The position numbers and the translations under genes are program-made. A stretch of DNA of 8,916 nt from an uncultured Clostridia bacterium (lineage in GTDB: Bacteria; Bacillota; Clostridia; TANB77; CAG-508): positions 1-8,916 of the forward strand of contig CANQFW010000056.1 of assembly GCA_947599995.1 (NCBI GenBank). The letters run 5' to 3'. Shown here piece by piece: positions 1 through 6,912 of this stretch; within the stretch, counting starts at the first letter, position 1, and each line of letters starts with the position of its first letter. The notes beneath the pieces are model-generated. The model had not been told where the DNA came from and did not search any database. It worked only from the letters and a program-made list of their open reading frames with translations.

Positions 1-578
1 TCTTTGGGTATCTCGTAACCATTGGTATTACTGGTTTGTATAGGATTGCGGTTATAATATCTCATCTCCTCTGAAAAAACACATCCACAATATTTTTGCA
101 TATATAGCCCTAGCTCTCTTGCTTTTGCTTGTCCTTGCCTAAATCCAACTCTAAAATCTCTATACAAAAAACTTATTCCATATTTTTTTGCAATTTTTTT
201 TCCTAATTCACAAATAGCATCATGTTTTTGATATGGACTCACTAAAAGAGTAGTTGTAAAAGTGTCAAATCCATTTTCCTTTGCATATTTTGCAGTTTGT
301 TCTAATCTGACTGGATAACAATAATTATTACATCTATTATCTAAATTCTCTACAACATTTTTGCAAAAATCTCTTAATCCATAGTTTTCTTCAAATATAG
401 CTTGTACTCCTATACTACTAGTATATTCTTTTAAGCAGTCTCTTCTTGCTTTATATTCTGTATATGGATGTATATTTGGATTAAACCAATATACTGTCGG
501 CTCAATTTCTTCATTTCTTAAAGAATCAATACAATATACACTACATGGAGCACAACATGTATGCATCAATAATTTCAT
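1..578 (-). CDS. queH: Epoxyqueuosine reductase QueH (C-terminus cut by window edge)
   Basis: QueH (formerly DUF208) reduces epoxyqueuosine to queuosine in the wobble base of tRNAs with GUN anticodons, using an iron-sulfur cluster. It is the non-homologous replacement for cobalamin-dependent QueG. I translated 192 residues from the ATG at 578; the frame is still open at base 1, so probably only a few C-terminal residues are missing (the family is about 180-210 aa). Seen: MKLLMHTCCAPC with paired Cys at 8-9 and Cys12, DNRCNNYCYPVRLE with Cys83 and Cys87, TTTLLVSPYQKHD at 108-120, and KYCGCVFSEE with Cys164 and Cys166, all typical QueH blocks. An in-frame ATG at 590 sits directly against the AGGAAGGA ribosome binding site. 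I prefer 578 because the family normally starts MKxLLHxCCAPC. It lies 221 bp after ruvB and may have its own weak promoter. Confidence 0.9.
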   Translation of the reverse strand, partial: MKLLMHTCCAPCSVYCIDSLRNEEIEPTVYWFNPNIHPYTEYKARRDCLKEYTSSIGVQAIFEENYGLRDFCKNVVENLDNRCNNYCYPVRLEQTAKYAKENGFDTFTTTLLVSPYQKHDAICELGKKIAKKYGISFLYRDFRVGFRQGQAKARELGLYMQKYCGCVFSEEMRYYNRNPIQTSNTNGYEIPK

Positions 579-662
579 TTTTAATCTCATTCCTTCCTAA
601 GGCACAAATCTGGTTGGAAAAGAATTAAATTTTAAATGAAGTTTGACAACGCCAAAATTGTA

Positions 663-691
663 ATTATTTTTCAACCTTTTCACCCTTTCAA
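663..691 (-). promoter_or_regulatory. Candidate promoter for queH
   Basis: On the minus strand a TTGAAA -35-like box (686-691) is followed after exactly 17 nt by an AATAAT -10-like box (663-668). It lies about 85 nt upstream of the queH start and after the weak hairpin beyond ruvB. The -10 box is a poor match and the region is AT-rich, so a chance match is quite possible. Confidence 0.3.
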
Positions 692-732
692 TCTTTTTAA
701 CTTTTAATAGCCCATAATTGCAAACATAAAAT

Positions 733-750
733 GAGAACTTTTTTATTCTC
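733..750 (-). terminator. Weak hairpin after ruvB, possible terminator
   Basis: GAGAA and TTCTC form a 5-bp stem around an 8-nt A-rich loop, about 50 nt past the ruvB stop codon. The sequence that follows on the minus strand is ATTTTATG, which is a weak U-tract. Termination here would be inefficient at best. I see nothing stronger between ruvB and queH. Confidence 0.25.
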
Positions 751-799
751 TTAGTATATAAATGTTACTATATATTTAAATTTTTATAAATACTCAAAT

Positions 800-1813
800 T
801 TAAAACATATTTGTTTGATAACTATATCCTAAATGTTCATAAGCTGCAGGAAGTGGTACTCTTCCCCTTGGCGTTCTTGCTATAAAACCAATTTGCATTA
901 AATATGGTTCATATACATCTTCTATTGTATCTATTTCTTCTCCCATCGAAGCTGCTAAAGCCTCGATTCCTACAGGTCTACCATTATACTGAACAATCAT
1001 AGTCTCCATCATTTTTCTATCTACTTCATCTAATCCAAGTTCATCGATTTCCAATTTGTTTAAAGCATGTTTTGTAATTTTTAATGTGATGTTTCCATCC
1101 CCTAAAACTAATGCATAATCCCCAACTCTTTTTAAAAGCCTATTTGCAATTCTTGGAGTCCCTCTTGATCTTCTTGCAATTTCAATAGCCGCATCTTTAT
1201 CTATTTTAATTTTAAGAATTTTGCTAGACCTTTGAACAATTGTAGTTAAATCTTCTGTAGAATATAATTCTAATCTATGTACTATTCCAAATCTATCTCT
1301 AAGTGGTGTAGCTAGAGAGCCTGCTTTTGTAGTAGCCCCAATTAAAGTAAACTTAGGTAAATCTATTCTAATCGACCTTGCTTCTGGTCCTTTTCCCAGC
1401 ATTATATCTAATGAAAAATCTTCTAATGCAGGATACAAAATCTCTTCTACATTTTTGCTTAATCTATGAATCTCATCTATAAAGAGTACATCATTTTCCT
1501 TTAGGTTTGTTAAAATTCCTGCTAAATCTCCAGGTTTCTCTATGGCAGGACCTGATGTAATTTTTATATTTGAATTCATCTCATTTGCAATTATTCCTGA
1601 AATAGTAGTTTTTCCAAGGCCAGGAGGTCCATAAAATAAGCAATGGTCTAATGGTTGATTTCTTTTTTTGGCCGCTTCTATATATATACGCATATTTTCC
1701 TTAACTTTATTTTGTCCAATATATTCATTTAGGTGCCTCGGTCTTAATGAACTTTCTAGATTTTCTTCTTCATTATTCTCTAATTCTGGACTTGTTATTT
1801 TTTCATCTTCCAC
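800..1813 (-). CDS. ruvB: Holliday junction branch migration ATPase RuvB
   Basis: RuvB is the hexameric AAA+ motor that, with RuvA, drives branch migration of Holliday junctions in recombination and replication-fork repair. The 337-aa product has the full family length. Seen: the N-terminal LRPRHLNEYIGQ signature (23-34), Walker A GPPGLGKTT (62-70), Walker B DEIH with Asp113 and Glu114, sensor-1 GATT (159-162), the arginine-finger region LRDRFG (171-176), the sensor-2 segment RGTPR (217-221), and a C-terminal winged helix ending in TPRGRVPLPAAYEHL. The start codon is GTG (1811-1813), chosen because an AAAGGAG ribosome binding site lies 7 nt upstream and the N-terminus is complete from there. 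ruvA is not next to it in this window; a candidate promoter lies in the 100-bp gap after rluD. Nothing is truncated or missing. Confidence 0.97.
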   Translation of the reverse strand: MEDEKITSPELENNEEENLESSLRPRHLNEYIGQNKVKENMRIYIEAAKKRNQPLDHCLFYGPPGLGKTTISGIIANEMNSNIKITSGPAIEKPGDLAGILTNLKENDVLFIDEIHRLSKNVEEILYPALEDFSLDIMLGKGPEARSIRIDLPKFTLIGATTKAGSLATPLRDRFGIVHRLELYSTEDLTTIVQRSSKILKIKIDKDAAIEIARRSRGTPRIANRLLKRVGDYALVLGDGNITLKITKHALNKLEIDELGLDEVDRKMMETMIVQYNGRPVGIEALAASMGEEIDTIEDVYEPYLMQIGFIARTPRGRVPLPAAYEHLGYSYQTNMF

Positions 1814-1820
1814 TTGGATT

Positions 1821-1827
1821 CTCCTTT
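1821..1827 (-). promoter_or_regulatory. ruvB ribosome binding site, supports a GTG start
   Basis: AAAGGAG on the minus strand lies 7 nt before the GTG at 1811-1813. The next in-frame ATG is 40 codons later, inside the conserved N-terminal region, so GTG is the start. Confidence 0.75.
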
Positions 1828-1887
1828 CTTTTTATTTGGTATTTGCAATTTATTTAATTAAAATCCACCTCATTTTTTATACATGTA

Positions 1888-1916
1888 ATTTTAACATATT
1901 TGTAGATTGTTGTCTA
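1888..1916 (-). promoter_or_regulatory. Candidate sigma-A promoter for ruvB
   Basis: On the minus strand a TAGACA -35-like box (1911-1916) is spaced 17 nt from a TAAAAT -10-like box (1888-1893). The -10 is preceded by TG plus one base, an extended -10. The -35 box overlaps the rluD stop codon (1914-1916). The predicted 5' UTR is about 65-70 nt. This suggests ruvB can be expressed independently of hemW-rluD. Confidence 0.45.
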
Positions 1917-2837
1917 TATACTTCGAATTTTTAACTTTTTTATAACTTCCTCAAAATATTCTGGTATTTTTGCTTCTATATGCATAGGCTTTTCCGTAAT
2001 TGGATGTTTAAAGTCTAATTTCCATGCATGGAGGCATTGTCCCTTTATTCCAAATTCGTTTTTACCATTTGAATATACTTCATCACCTACAAGAGGATAT
2101 CCTATATAAGACATATGTACTCTTATTTGATGAGTTCTTCCTGTTTCTATATTAACTTTCAATAACGTATATTTATTTTCAAATCTTTCTAAAACCTCAA
2201 AATGAGTAATTGCTTCTTTTCCTTTAGGATCTACTGCCATTTTCTTCCTATCAGTTTTACTTCTTGCAATTGGCATCTTTATTGTTGCTTGATTTTCTTT
2301 TATAATTCCACGAACAAGTGCTATATATGTTTTTGTAACATTATGATTTTTTATTTGATTGCTCAAATTAACATGTGCTTTGTCATTTTTAGCCACAATT
2401 ATAGCACCTGATGTATCCTTATCTAGCCTGTGAACTATTCCTGGCCTTATTTCACCACCAATTCCTGATAGTGAATCTTTACATTTTGCCATTATTGCAT
2501 TTACCAAAGTACCATCATAGTTACCATTTGCTGGATGTACTACCATACCTTTTTGTTTATTAATTATTATTATATCCTTGTCTTCATATATGACGTCTAA
2601 TGTTATATCTTGTGGTTTTATATTTGCCTGTATTGGTTCTTCTTCTATTATTTCTATTGTATCATTTTCTTGAACATTGTATGATGCTTTTACCTTTTTC
2701 CCATTAACTGTTATTTTTTGTTCTCCTATTAGTCTTTGCACTTTGCTTCTTGTAAAATTTTCTTTTTGTTCTGATATGTATGTATCAATTCTCTTCTTTT
2801 GGTCTATTTTTTCAACTTTTAGTGTAACTTTTTCCAT
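1914..2837 (-). CDS. rluD: RluA-family 23S rRNA pseudouridine synthase, RluD-like
   Basis: This enzyme isomerises specific uridines to pseudouridine in structured RNA; RluD orthologues act on helix 69 of 23S rRNA. The 307-aa product has an N-terminal S4 RNA-binding domain (about 14-63, with RSKVQRLIGEQKITVNGK at 30-47) and then the RluA catalytic domain. The catalytic motif is RPGIVHRLDKDTSG (131-144), with Asp139 as the expected nucleophile. The second family motif TGRTHQIRVHM is at 242-252, followed by GYPLVGDEVY. The ATG at 2837 is preceded by GGGAG with 10-nt spacing. It starts 24 bp after the hemW stop, so the two are probably one transcript. Firmicutes often carry several RluA-family paralogues (the YlyB type has the same S4 plus catalytic layout), so the target uridines are inferred, while the enzyme family is clear. 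Confidence 0.9.
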   Translation of the reverse strand: MEKVTLKVEKIDQKKRIDTYISEQKENFTRSKVQRLIGEQKITVNGKKVKASYNVQENDTIEIIEEEPIQANIKPQDITLDVIYEDKDIIIINKQKGMVVHPANGNYDGTLVNAIMAKCKDSLSGIGGEIRPGIVHRLDKDTSGAIIVAKNDKAHVNLSNQIKNHNVTKTYIALVRGIIKENQATIKMPIARSKTDRKKMAVDPKGKEAITHFEVLERFENKYTLLKVNIETGRTHQIRVHMSYIGYPLVGDEVYSNGKNEFGIKGQCLHAWKLDFKHPITEKPMHIEAKIPEYFEEVIKKLKIRSI

Positions 2838-2861
2838 CTTACTATTGCTCCCTTCTTTTTA

Positions 2862-4130
2862 CTAAACAAACTCTTCCCAAACAATATTAGCAAAATCAAT
2901 GCCTTTATTTGTTAGCATAATTCTGTCTCCATTTACCTTTATAAATCCATAATTTGAAAGCTTTTGCAATTCATTTCTAAATATATAAATTGGATTCACA
3001 TGAAATTTATTTTCAAAATTTTGTAAATTTACTCCATCTATTTTCCTTAAGGACAACAACATATATTCTTTTTCCTTCATTTGAATATCTTGAACTTCAT
3101 GAATAATTATGTTTTTCTCAAAATTATTTGTACTTAAATTATCAATATACTTTCTTAAATCCTCAATGTTTGAAAATCTCACATTATCTATATACGAATG
3201 TGCACCAAGTCCAAATCCTATATATTCTTCTTGTTCCCAGCAAGCTTTATTATGTTTAGATTCAAATCCTGCTTTTGCAAAATTTGAGATTTCATAATGT
3301 TCATATCCATTTAATTCTAAAATGTTTTTTGCATACCAATACATATGCCTTTCTAGCTCTTCATCTGGTAAAGTTACTTGTTTATTTTTTACCATTTGCT
3401 CTAGTTTAGTATTTTCTTCTAAAATTAGTGAATAAACTGATATATGTTTTGGCTCTAGTTTAATGATTCTCTCTAGTTCATTTTTTATATCATTAAATGT
3501 TTGATTAGGGAGTCCTATCATTAAATCTACATTTATATTACTGAAACCTATTTTTTCTGCTATTTTATATGTTTCTAAAAAGTCTTCAAAAGTATGTATT
3601 CTTCCTATACTTCTTAAAAGCTGATTATTCGTACTTTGAAGTCCTATACTAAGCCTATTTATCCCCATTTTTTTATATTCTATCATTTTTTCTTCTAAGT
3701 AATATCTACTATGTTCAACATTATTAATTTTTCCTTCACTTAGAAAATACTTTTTTTCTGACACTCTATCATTTAAACACATTGTTTCTGTTGCACACTC
3801 TGAACTATTCAGTTCATTATAACTAAATAGAGTCCCAGGATTCACTTCCATGGTTATTTCCTTAATTTTATTTAGCTCATTATTTTTCGTTAACTCTTTC
3901 AAAATTTTCTTTATATTCTCCACATCAATATAGGATGGAGTTCCTCCTCCTATATAAATAGTATCAAATTCTATATTCTTATTTTTTTGTTTAAAATTCC
4001 TTATTTCTTTAATCAAACATTCAATATATTTTGCTTCATATTTTGCCTTATTTGCAAAAGACAAAAAGTCACAATAATAGCATTTTTGCTTACAAAACGG
4101 TATATGTACATAAGCTCCTATCTTTTTCAT
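2862..4130 (-). CDS. hemW: Radical SAM heme chaperone HemW, with internal insertion
   Basis: HemW is related to coproporphyrinogen III dehydrogenase HemN but acts in heme trafficking rather than in that reaction. The 4Fe-4S/SAM motif CKQKCYYC has Cys13, Cys17 and Cys20 and is followed by Asp-Phe, the HemW pattern, rather than the extra Cys of HemN. Also seen: GGGTPS (61-66), MEVNPGTL (94-101), NRLSIGLQS (158-166), VDLMIGLPNQT (201-211), GFGLGAHSY (305-313) and a C-terminal HemN_C-type domain (about 345-420). The protein is 422 aa against a usual 375-380. The excess is a roughly 43-residue segment (about 102-144) between NPGTL and the helix leading to EYKKMGINR; the reading frame is intact through it. 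The ATG at 4130 follows AAGGAAAC. A strong terminator ends only 16 nt before this start, so how hemW is transcribed is unclear. rluD follows at 24 bp. Confidence 0.93.
   Translation of the reverse strand: MKKIGAYVHIPFCKQKCYYCDFLSFANKAKYEAKYIECLIKEIRNFKQKNKNIEFDTIYIGGGTPSYIDVENIKKILKELTKNNELNKIKEITMEVNPGTLFSYNELNSSECATETMCLNDRVSEKKYFLSEGKINNVEHSRYYLEEKMIEYKKMGINRLSIGLQSTNNQLLRSIGRIHTFEDFLETYKIAEKIGFSNINVDLMIGLPNQTFNDIKNELERIIKLEPKHISVYSLILEENTKLEQMVKNKQVTLPDEELERHMYWYAKNILELNGYEHYEISNFAKAGFESKHNKACWEQEEYIGFGLGAHSYIDNVRFSNIEDLRKYIDNLSTNNFEKNIIIHEVQDIQMKEKEYMLLSLRKIDGVNLQNFENKFHVNPIYIFRNELQKLSNYGFIKVNGDRIMLTNKGIDFANIVWEEFV
3699..3827 (-). repeat. In-frame insertion within hemW, possible palindromic repeat element
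   Basis: About 43 codons (residues 102-144) have no counterpart in the usual HemW layout, where NPGTL is followed at once by a T-x-E-K-type helix. The segment holds ECATETMCLNDRVSEK (111-126) and SEGKINNVEH (131-140). It is crowded with inverted repeats: TGAACT/AGTTCA with a 4-nt loop (3801-3816), TTCTAAGT/ACTTAGAA (3693-3700 with 3738-3745), AGAAAA/TTTTCT, and the odd palindrome ATGTTGAACAT. AGAGTGT also occurs twice in the same direction. The boundaries are estimated from the family pattern. That it is a mobile element is inference; a lineage-specific loop is the alternative. Confidence 0.5.
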
Positions 4131-4145
4131 TTTTGTTTCCTTACT

Positions 4146-4184
4146 AAAAAAGGTAATTTAAGATATGCCCCAAATTACCTTTTT
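4146..4184. terminator. Bidirectional Rho-independent terminator between pnp and hemW
   Basis: AAAAAGGTAATTT (4147-4159) and AAATTACCTTTTT (4172-4184) form a perfect 13-bp stem around a 12-nt loop. On the minus strand the right arm ends in six U residues (4146-4151), so it should terminate pnp transcription about 20-60 nt past its stop codon. The plus-strand reading also ends in a U run. Confidence 0.8.
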
Positions 4185-4204
4185 ATTTACTTTTATTATT
4201 TTAA

Positions 4205-6421
4205 TTATTCTTCTTCACTGTTTTCAAAATTCTCTTTATTTTCTTCTGTAACATTTTCTTTTATAAATTTAGCGTTATTGTTAACTTCTTTCTCAAAATC
4301 TTCTTTATTTTCACACTTATTTGTATTTAAATCCTTCATAGTAAGATTTATCTTACCCTGAGCATCTATTCCAATAACCTTAACAGTAATTTTTTCGCCA
4401 ATCTTTACATAGTCTTCAACTCTTCTTATATGTTCATCTGCAATTTGAGATATATGAACAAGTCCTTCTCTTCCATTTCCTAAATCTACAAATGCTCCAA
4501 ATGATGTTGTTCTTGTTACAGGTCCATAATATATTCCTCCAACTTCTATCTCTCTTACTATTTCTTCTATCATGTCTAATGCGTCATAAGCATTTTCGCT
4601 AGTTTTTCCATAAATAAATACTTGTCCATCTTCTTCAATGTCTATTTTAACACCAGTTTCTTCTATTATTTTGTTAATTACTTTTCCGCCTGTTCCAATT
4701 ACATCCTTAATTTTATCAACCTTTATTTTTGTGGTTATTATTTTTGGTGCATACTCAGAAATTTCTGACCTAGGTTCTGAAATTTGTGGTAACATTATAT
4801 CGTTTAATATATAGTTTCTAGCATTTCTTGTTCTTTCAAACGCTTCTTTTATAATTTCATAAGATAATCCATCAACTTTTATATCTACTTGTATTGCTGT
4901 AATTCCCTTTTCTGTTCCTCCAACTTTAAAGTCCATATCCCCAAAAAAGTCTTCAATTCCTTGAATGTCTGTCATCATTACATAGTTATCAGGGTTTTCT
5001 GGGTCTGTTATTAAACCAGTTGAAATTCCTGCAACTGGTCTCTTAATTGGGACACCAGCATCCATTAAGCTTAAAGTTGATGCGCAAATGCTTCCTTGTG
5101 AGGTTGAACCATTTGATGAAAGGATTTCAGATACAACTCTTATTGAGTAAGGGAATTCCTCTTTAGATGGTAAAACTGGAACTAATGCCTTTTCAGCTAA
5201 CGCCCCATGTCCTATTTCACGTCTACCAGGTCCACGAGAGGTCCTTGCTTCTCCAACTGAATATGCAGGAAAATTGTATTGATGCATATATCTTTTTGAT
5301 GTCTCTGTATCAATTCCATCTAACTCTTGTTCTTCACTTGCCATTCCAAGTGTTACTATAGACATTACTTGTGTTAATCCTCTAGTAAATAAAGCGCTTC
5401 CGTGTACTCTTGGCAAAATTCCAACTTCACATGAAAGTGGCCTTATTTCGTCTAAAGCTCTTCCATCAACACGAGTGTGCTCATAAAATATCATATCTCT
5501 AACAATTTTTTTCTCTAATTTGTATATAGCTTCACCTATTTGACATTTATCTTCTTCAAATTTCTCTGTACCAAGTCTTTCTTCATATTCGCTATTTATT
5601 TTATCTGTAAGTTTTGTTATATTTTCATCTCTTACTTGCTTGTCTACTTCCTTTACTGCTATCTTCATGTCATCTTTGTAATTTTCTGATATAAAATTGT
5701 AAATTTCTTCATTTACCGCAAATGATTTATATTCAAATTTTGGTTTTCCTATTTCTTCCTTTATCTTAGAAATAAATTTACATATTTTCTTTATTTCTTC
5801 ATGAGCTTTTTTTATTGCCTCAAGCATCACATCATCTGCTACTTCATTTGCACCAGCTTCTATCATTGCAATTTTATCAGAGGTCCCTGCAACTGTTAAT
5901 GTTAAATCACTCGAATTTCTTTGACTCTCTGTAGGGTTTATTATGATTTCACCCTTTACTAGCCCAACATTTACCGCTGCTGTAGGTCCTCCCCAAGGAA
6001 TATCTGAAATTGAAAGTGCTGCAGATGCTCCTATCATTGCTGCAACCTCTGGCGAATTATCTTGATCTACTGATAAAACTGTTGCAACAACAACAACATC
6101 ATTTCTAAAATCTTTTGGGAATAATGGTCTTAATGGCCTATCAATTGCTCTAGATGTTAATATTGCTTTATCTGATGGTTTTCCTTCTCTTTTTATAAAT
6201 GATCCTGGTATTTTTCCAACAGCATATAGTTTTTCTTCATAGTCTACAGATAGTGGAAAAAAGTCAATTCCTTCCTTTGGCTCTTTTGAAGCAGTAACAT
6301 TTACCATAACGCATGTATCTCCATATCTTACTAATACACTTCCATTAGCTAATTTTGCCATTTTTCCTGTTTCTAGACTTAACTTTCTTCCTGCTAATTC
6401 TGTTTCATAAATTTTAAACAT
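4205..6421 (-). CDS. pnp: Polyribonucleotide nucleotidyltransferase (PNPase)
   Basis: PNPase degrades RNA 3'-to-5' by phosphorolysis, releasing nucleoside diphosphates; it works as a trimer and often in degradosome-type complexes. The 738-aa product has the full architecture: first RNase PH domain (about 10-140, with FFPLSVDYEEK at 54-64 and TSRAIDRPLRPLFP at 89-102), helical linker domain (about 145-305), catalytic second RNase PH domain (about 315-540), KH domain (about 562-620, GTGGK loop at 576-580) and S1 domain (about 628-696). Phosphate-site residues lie in SSNGSTSQGS (435-444). Acidic metal-site residues appear as Asp491 and Asp497 in EDFFGDMDFK. The last 40 or so residues are a highly charged, Asn/Glu-rich tail. 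The ATG at 6421 has an AGGAGG site 7 nt upstream. rpsO lies upstream, as in many bacteria, but separated by 491 bp, and a terminator follows pnp. Confidence 0.98.
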   Translation of the reverse strand: MFKIYETELAGRKLSLETGKMAKLANGSVLVRYGDTCVMVNVTASKEPKEGIDFFPLSVDYEEKLYAVGKIPGSFIKREGKPSDKAILTSRAIDRPLRPLFPKDFRNDVVVVATVLSVDQDNSPEVAAMIGASAALSISDIPWGGPTAAVNVGLVKGEIIINPTESQRNSSDLTLTVAGTSDKIAMIEAGANEVADDVMLEAIKKAHEEIKKICKFISKIKEEIGKPKFEYKSFAVNEEIYNFISENYKDDMKIAVKEVDKQVRDENITKLTDKINSEYEERLGTEKFEEDKCQIGEAIYKLEKKIVRDMIFYEHTRVDGRALDEIRPLSCEVGILPRVHGSALFTRGLTQVMSIVTLGMASEEQELDGIDTETSKRYMHQYNFPAYSVGEARTSRGPGRREIGHGALAEKALVPVLPSKEEFPYSIRVVSEILSSNGSTSQGSICASTLSLMDAGVPIKRPVAGISTGLITDPENPDNYVMMTDIQGIEDFFGDMDFKVGGTEKGITAIQVDIKVDGLSYEIIKEAFERTRNARNYILNDIMLPQISEPRSEISEYAPKIITTKIKVDKIKDVIGTGGKVINKIIEETGVKIDIEEDGQVFIYGKTSENAYDALDMIEEIVREIEVGGIYYGPVTRTTSFGAFVDLGNGREGLVHISQIADEHIRRVEDYVKIGEKITVKVIGIDAQGKINLTMKDLNTNKCENKEDFEKEVNNNAKFIKENVTEENKENFENSEEE

Positions 6422-6588
6422 AAACTTCCTCCTATTTTTGTGTTTTTAGTTTACTTTTAGGATTTGGGTAACCTCTATAATATTTTAATTTTTATCTATT
6501 TTAGAATAATAATTAATTTTTAATCTGTTTTACTATTTAAAATTAATAATCCCTGTAAAAAATATATTACTAAATAATTTCTATGACT

Positions 6589-6616
6589 TTTATAGATTTA
6601 ACATTATAAGTATCAA
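6589..6616 (-). promoter_or_regulatory. Candidate promoter for pnp
   Basis: On the minus strand TTGATA (6611-6616) is followed after 16 nt by TATAAA (6589-6594). The leader would be about 160 nt. Two TATAATGTT sequences also occur nearby (the TATAAT boxes at 6603-6608 and 6688-6693), with weak -35 regions, so the true start site cannot be chosen from sequence alone. Confidence 0.3.
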
Positions 6617-6666
6617 AAATTGTCTAATAACTTTATTTTAAATTCAAAAGTTATATAGACCTTTTT
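6615..6666. terminator. Long imperfect hairpin in the pnp leader, attenuator-like
   Basis: GTCTAATAACTTT (6622-6634) pairs with AAAGTTATATAGAC (6647-6660) with a single bulged base and a 12-nt loop. The flanks extend it as A5 against U5 (6615-6619 and 6662-6666). On the minus strand the structure ends in UUUUU, so it could act as an intrinsic terminator or as a duplex target for RNase III. E. coli pnp has an RNase III-processed leader hairpin used in autoregulation; any similar role here is inference. Confidence 0.5.
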
Positions 6667-6676
6667 AGGAGCTCCT
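6667..6676. repeat. 10-bp perfect palindrome AGGAGCTCCT
   Basis: The palindrome abuts the pnp leader hairpin. Beyond one mismatch on each side, three further base pairs (TTT with AAA) extend its symmetry to 18 nt (6663-6680). It could be an operator half-site pair or simply chance; no regulator is recognised. Confidence 0.35.
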
Positions 6677-6803
6677 CAAATTAAAACATTATACAAGCTA
6701 CTAAAACCTAAAAAATAAACCTTTACGAATTAATTTTTATACTTAAATCTAAGATAATTTATCTTGAAAATTTTAATTTTGTATAGATATTTGTATGTTT
6801 TTA

Positions 6804-6839
6804 TAAAAGCCAAGCACTTATATTAGCACATGGCTTTTA
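6804..6839 (-). terminator. Probable rpsO terminator
   Basis: TAAAAGCCA (6804-6812) and TGGCTTTTA (6831-6839) form a perfect 9-bp stem with an 18-nt loop, starting about 73 nt past the rpsO stop. The following U-tract is interrupted (CUUUUAUAAAA), so termination may be partial, letting some transcription continue into pnp. Confidence 0.55.
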
Positions 6840-6912
6840 CTACTAACAATTAGTTACATTCCGTCTATGCAAAATATGTAGGATTTTTTTAATCTTTAAT
6901 TTTGCTGACGTT

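Larger units (their letters stand above)
6422..6912. other. 491-bp non-coding gap between rpsO and pnp
   Basis: No credible ORF exists here on either strand: minus-strand ATGs are followed within a few codons by stops. The gap holds, in transcriptional order, the probable rpsO terminator, a 15-nt palindrome AAGATAATTTATCTT (6751-6765), a TATAAT box (6688-6693), the palindrome AGGAGCTCCT (6667-6676), a long terminator-like hairpin (6615-6666) and a candidate pnp promoter (6589-6616). The pnp AGGAGG ribosome binding site completes it. The remainder is featureless AT-rich sequence. Confidence 0.8.

Noticed and set aside
643..671. Perfect TTGACA on the plus strand between queH and ruvB
   Set aside because: No acceptable -10 box lies at 16-18 nt, and no plus-strand gene follows; it would point into queH antisense.
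1814..1913. Short minus-strand peptide MRWILIK and a TTG-started frame upstream of ruvB
   Set aside because: The first has no ribosome site and only seven codons. The second needs a rare start and overlaps ruvB out of frame. Neither shows a leader-peptide signature.
3987..4361. Plus-strand open frame of 124 codons spanning the pnp-hemW junction
   Set aside because: It is antisense to the ends of two well-supported genes, crosses the terminator hairpin, has a Phe/Ser-rich low-complexity product typical of AT-rich antisense frames, and has no convincing ribosome site.
6813..6830. AGCAC repeated twice in the loop of the rpsO terminator
   Set aside because: The copies are in the same direction and so cannot extend the stem; five bases repeated once is not significant.
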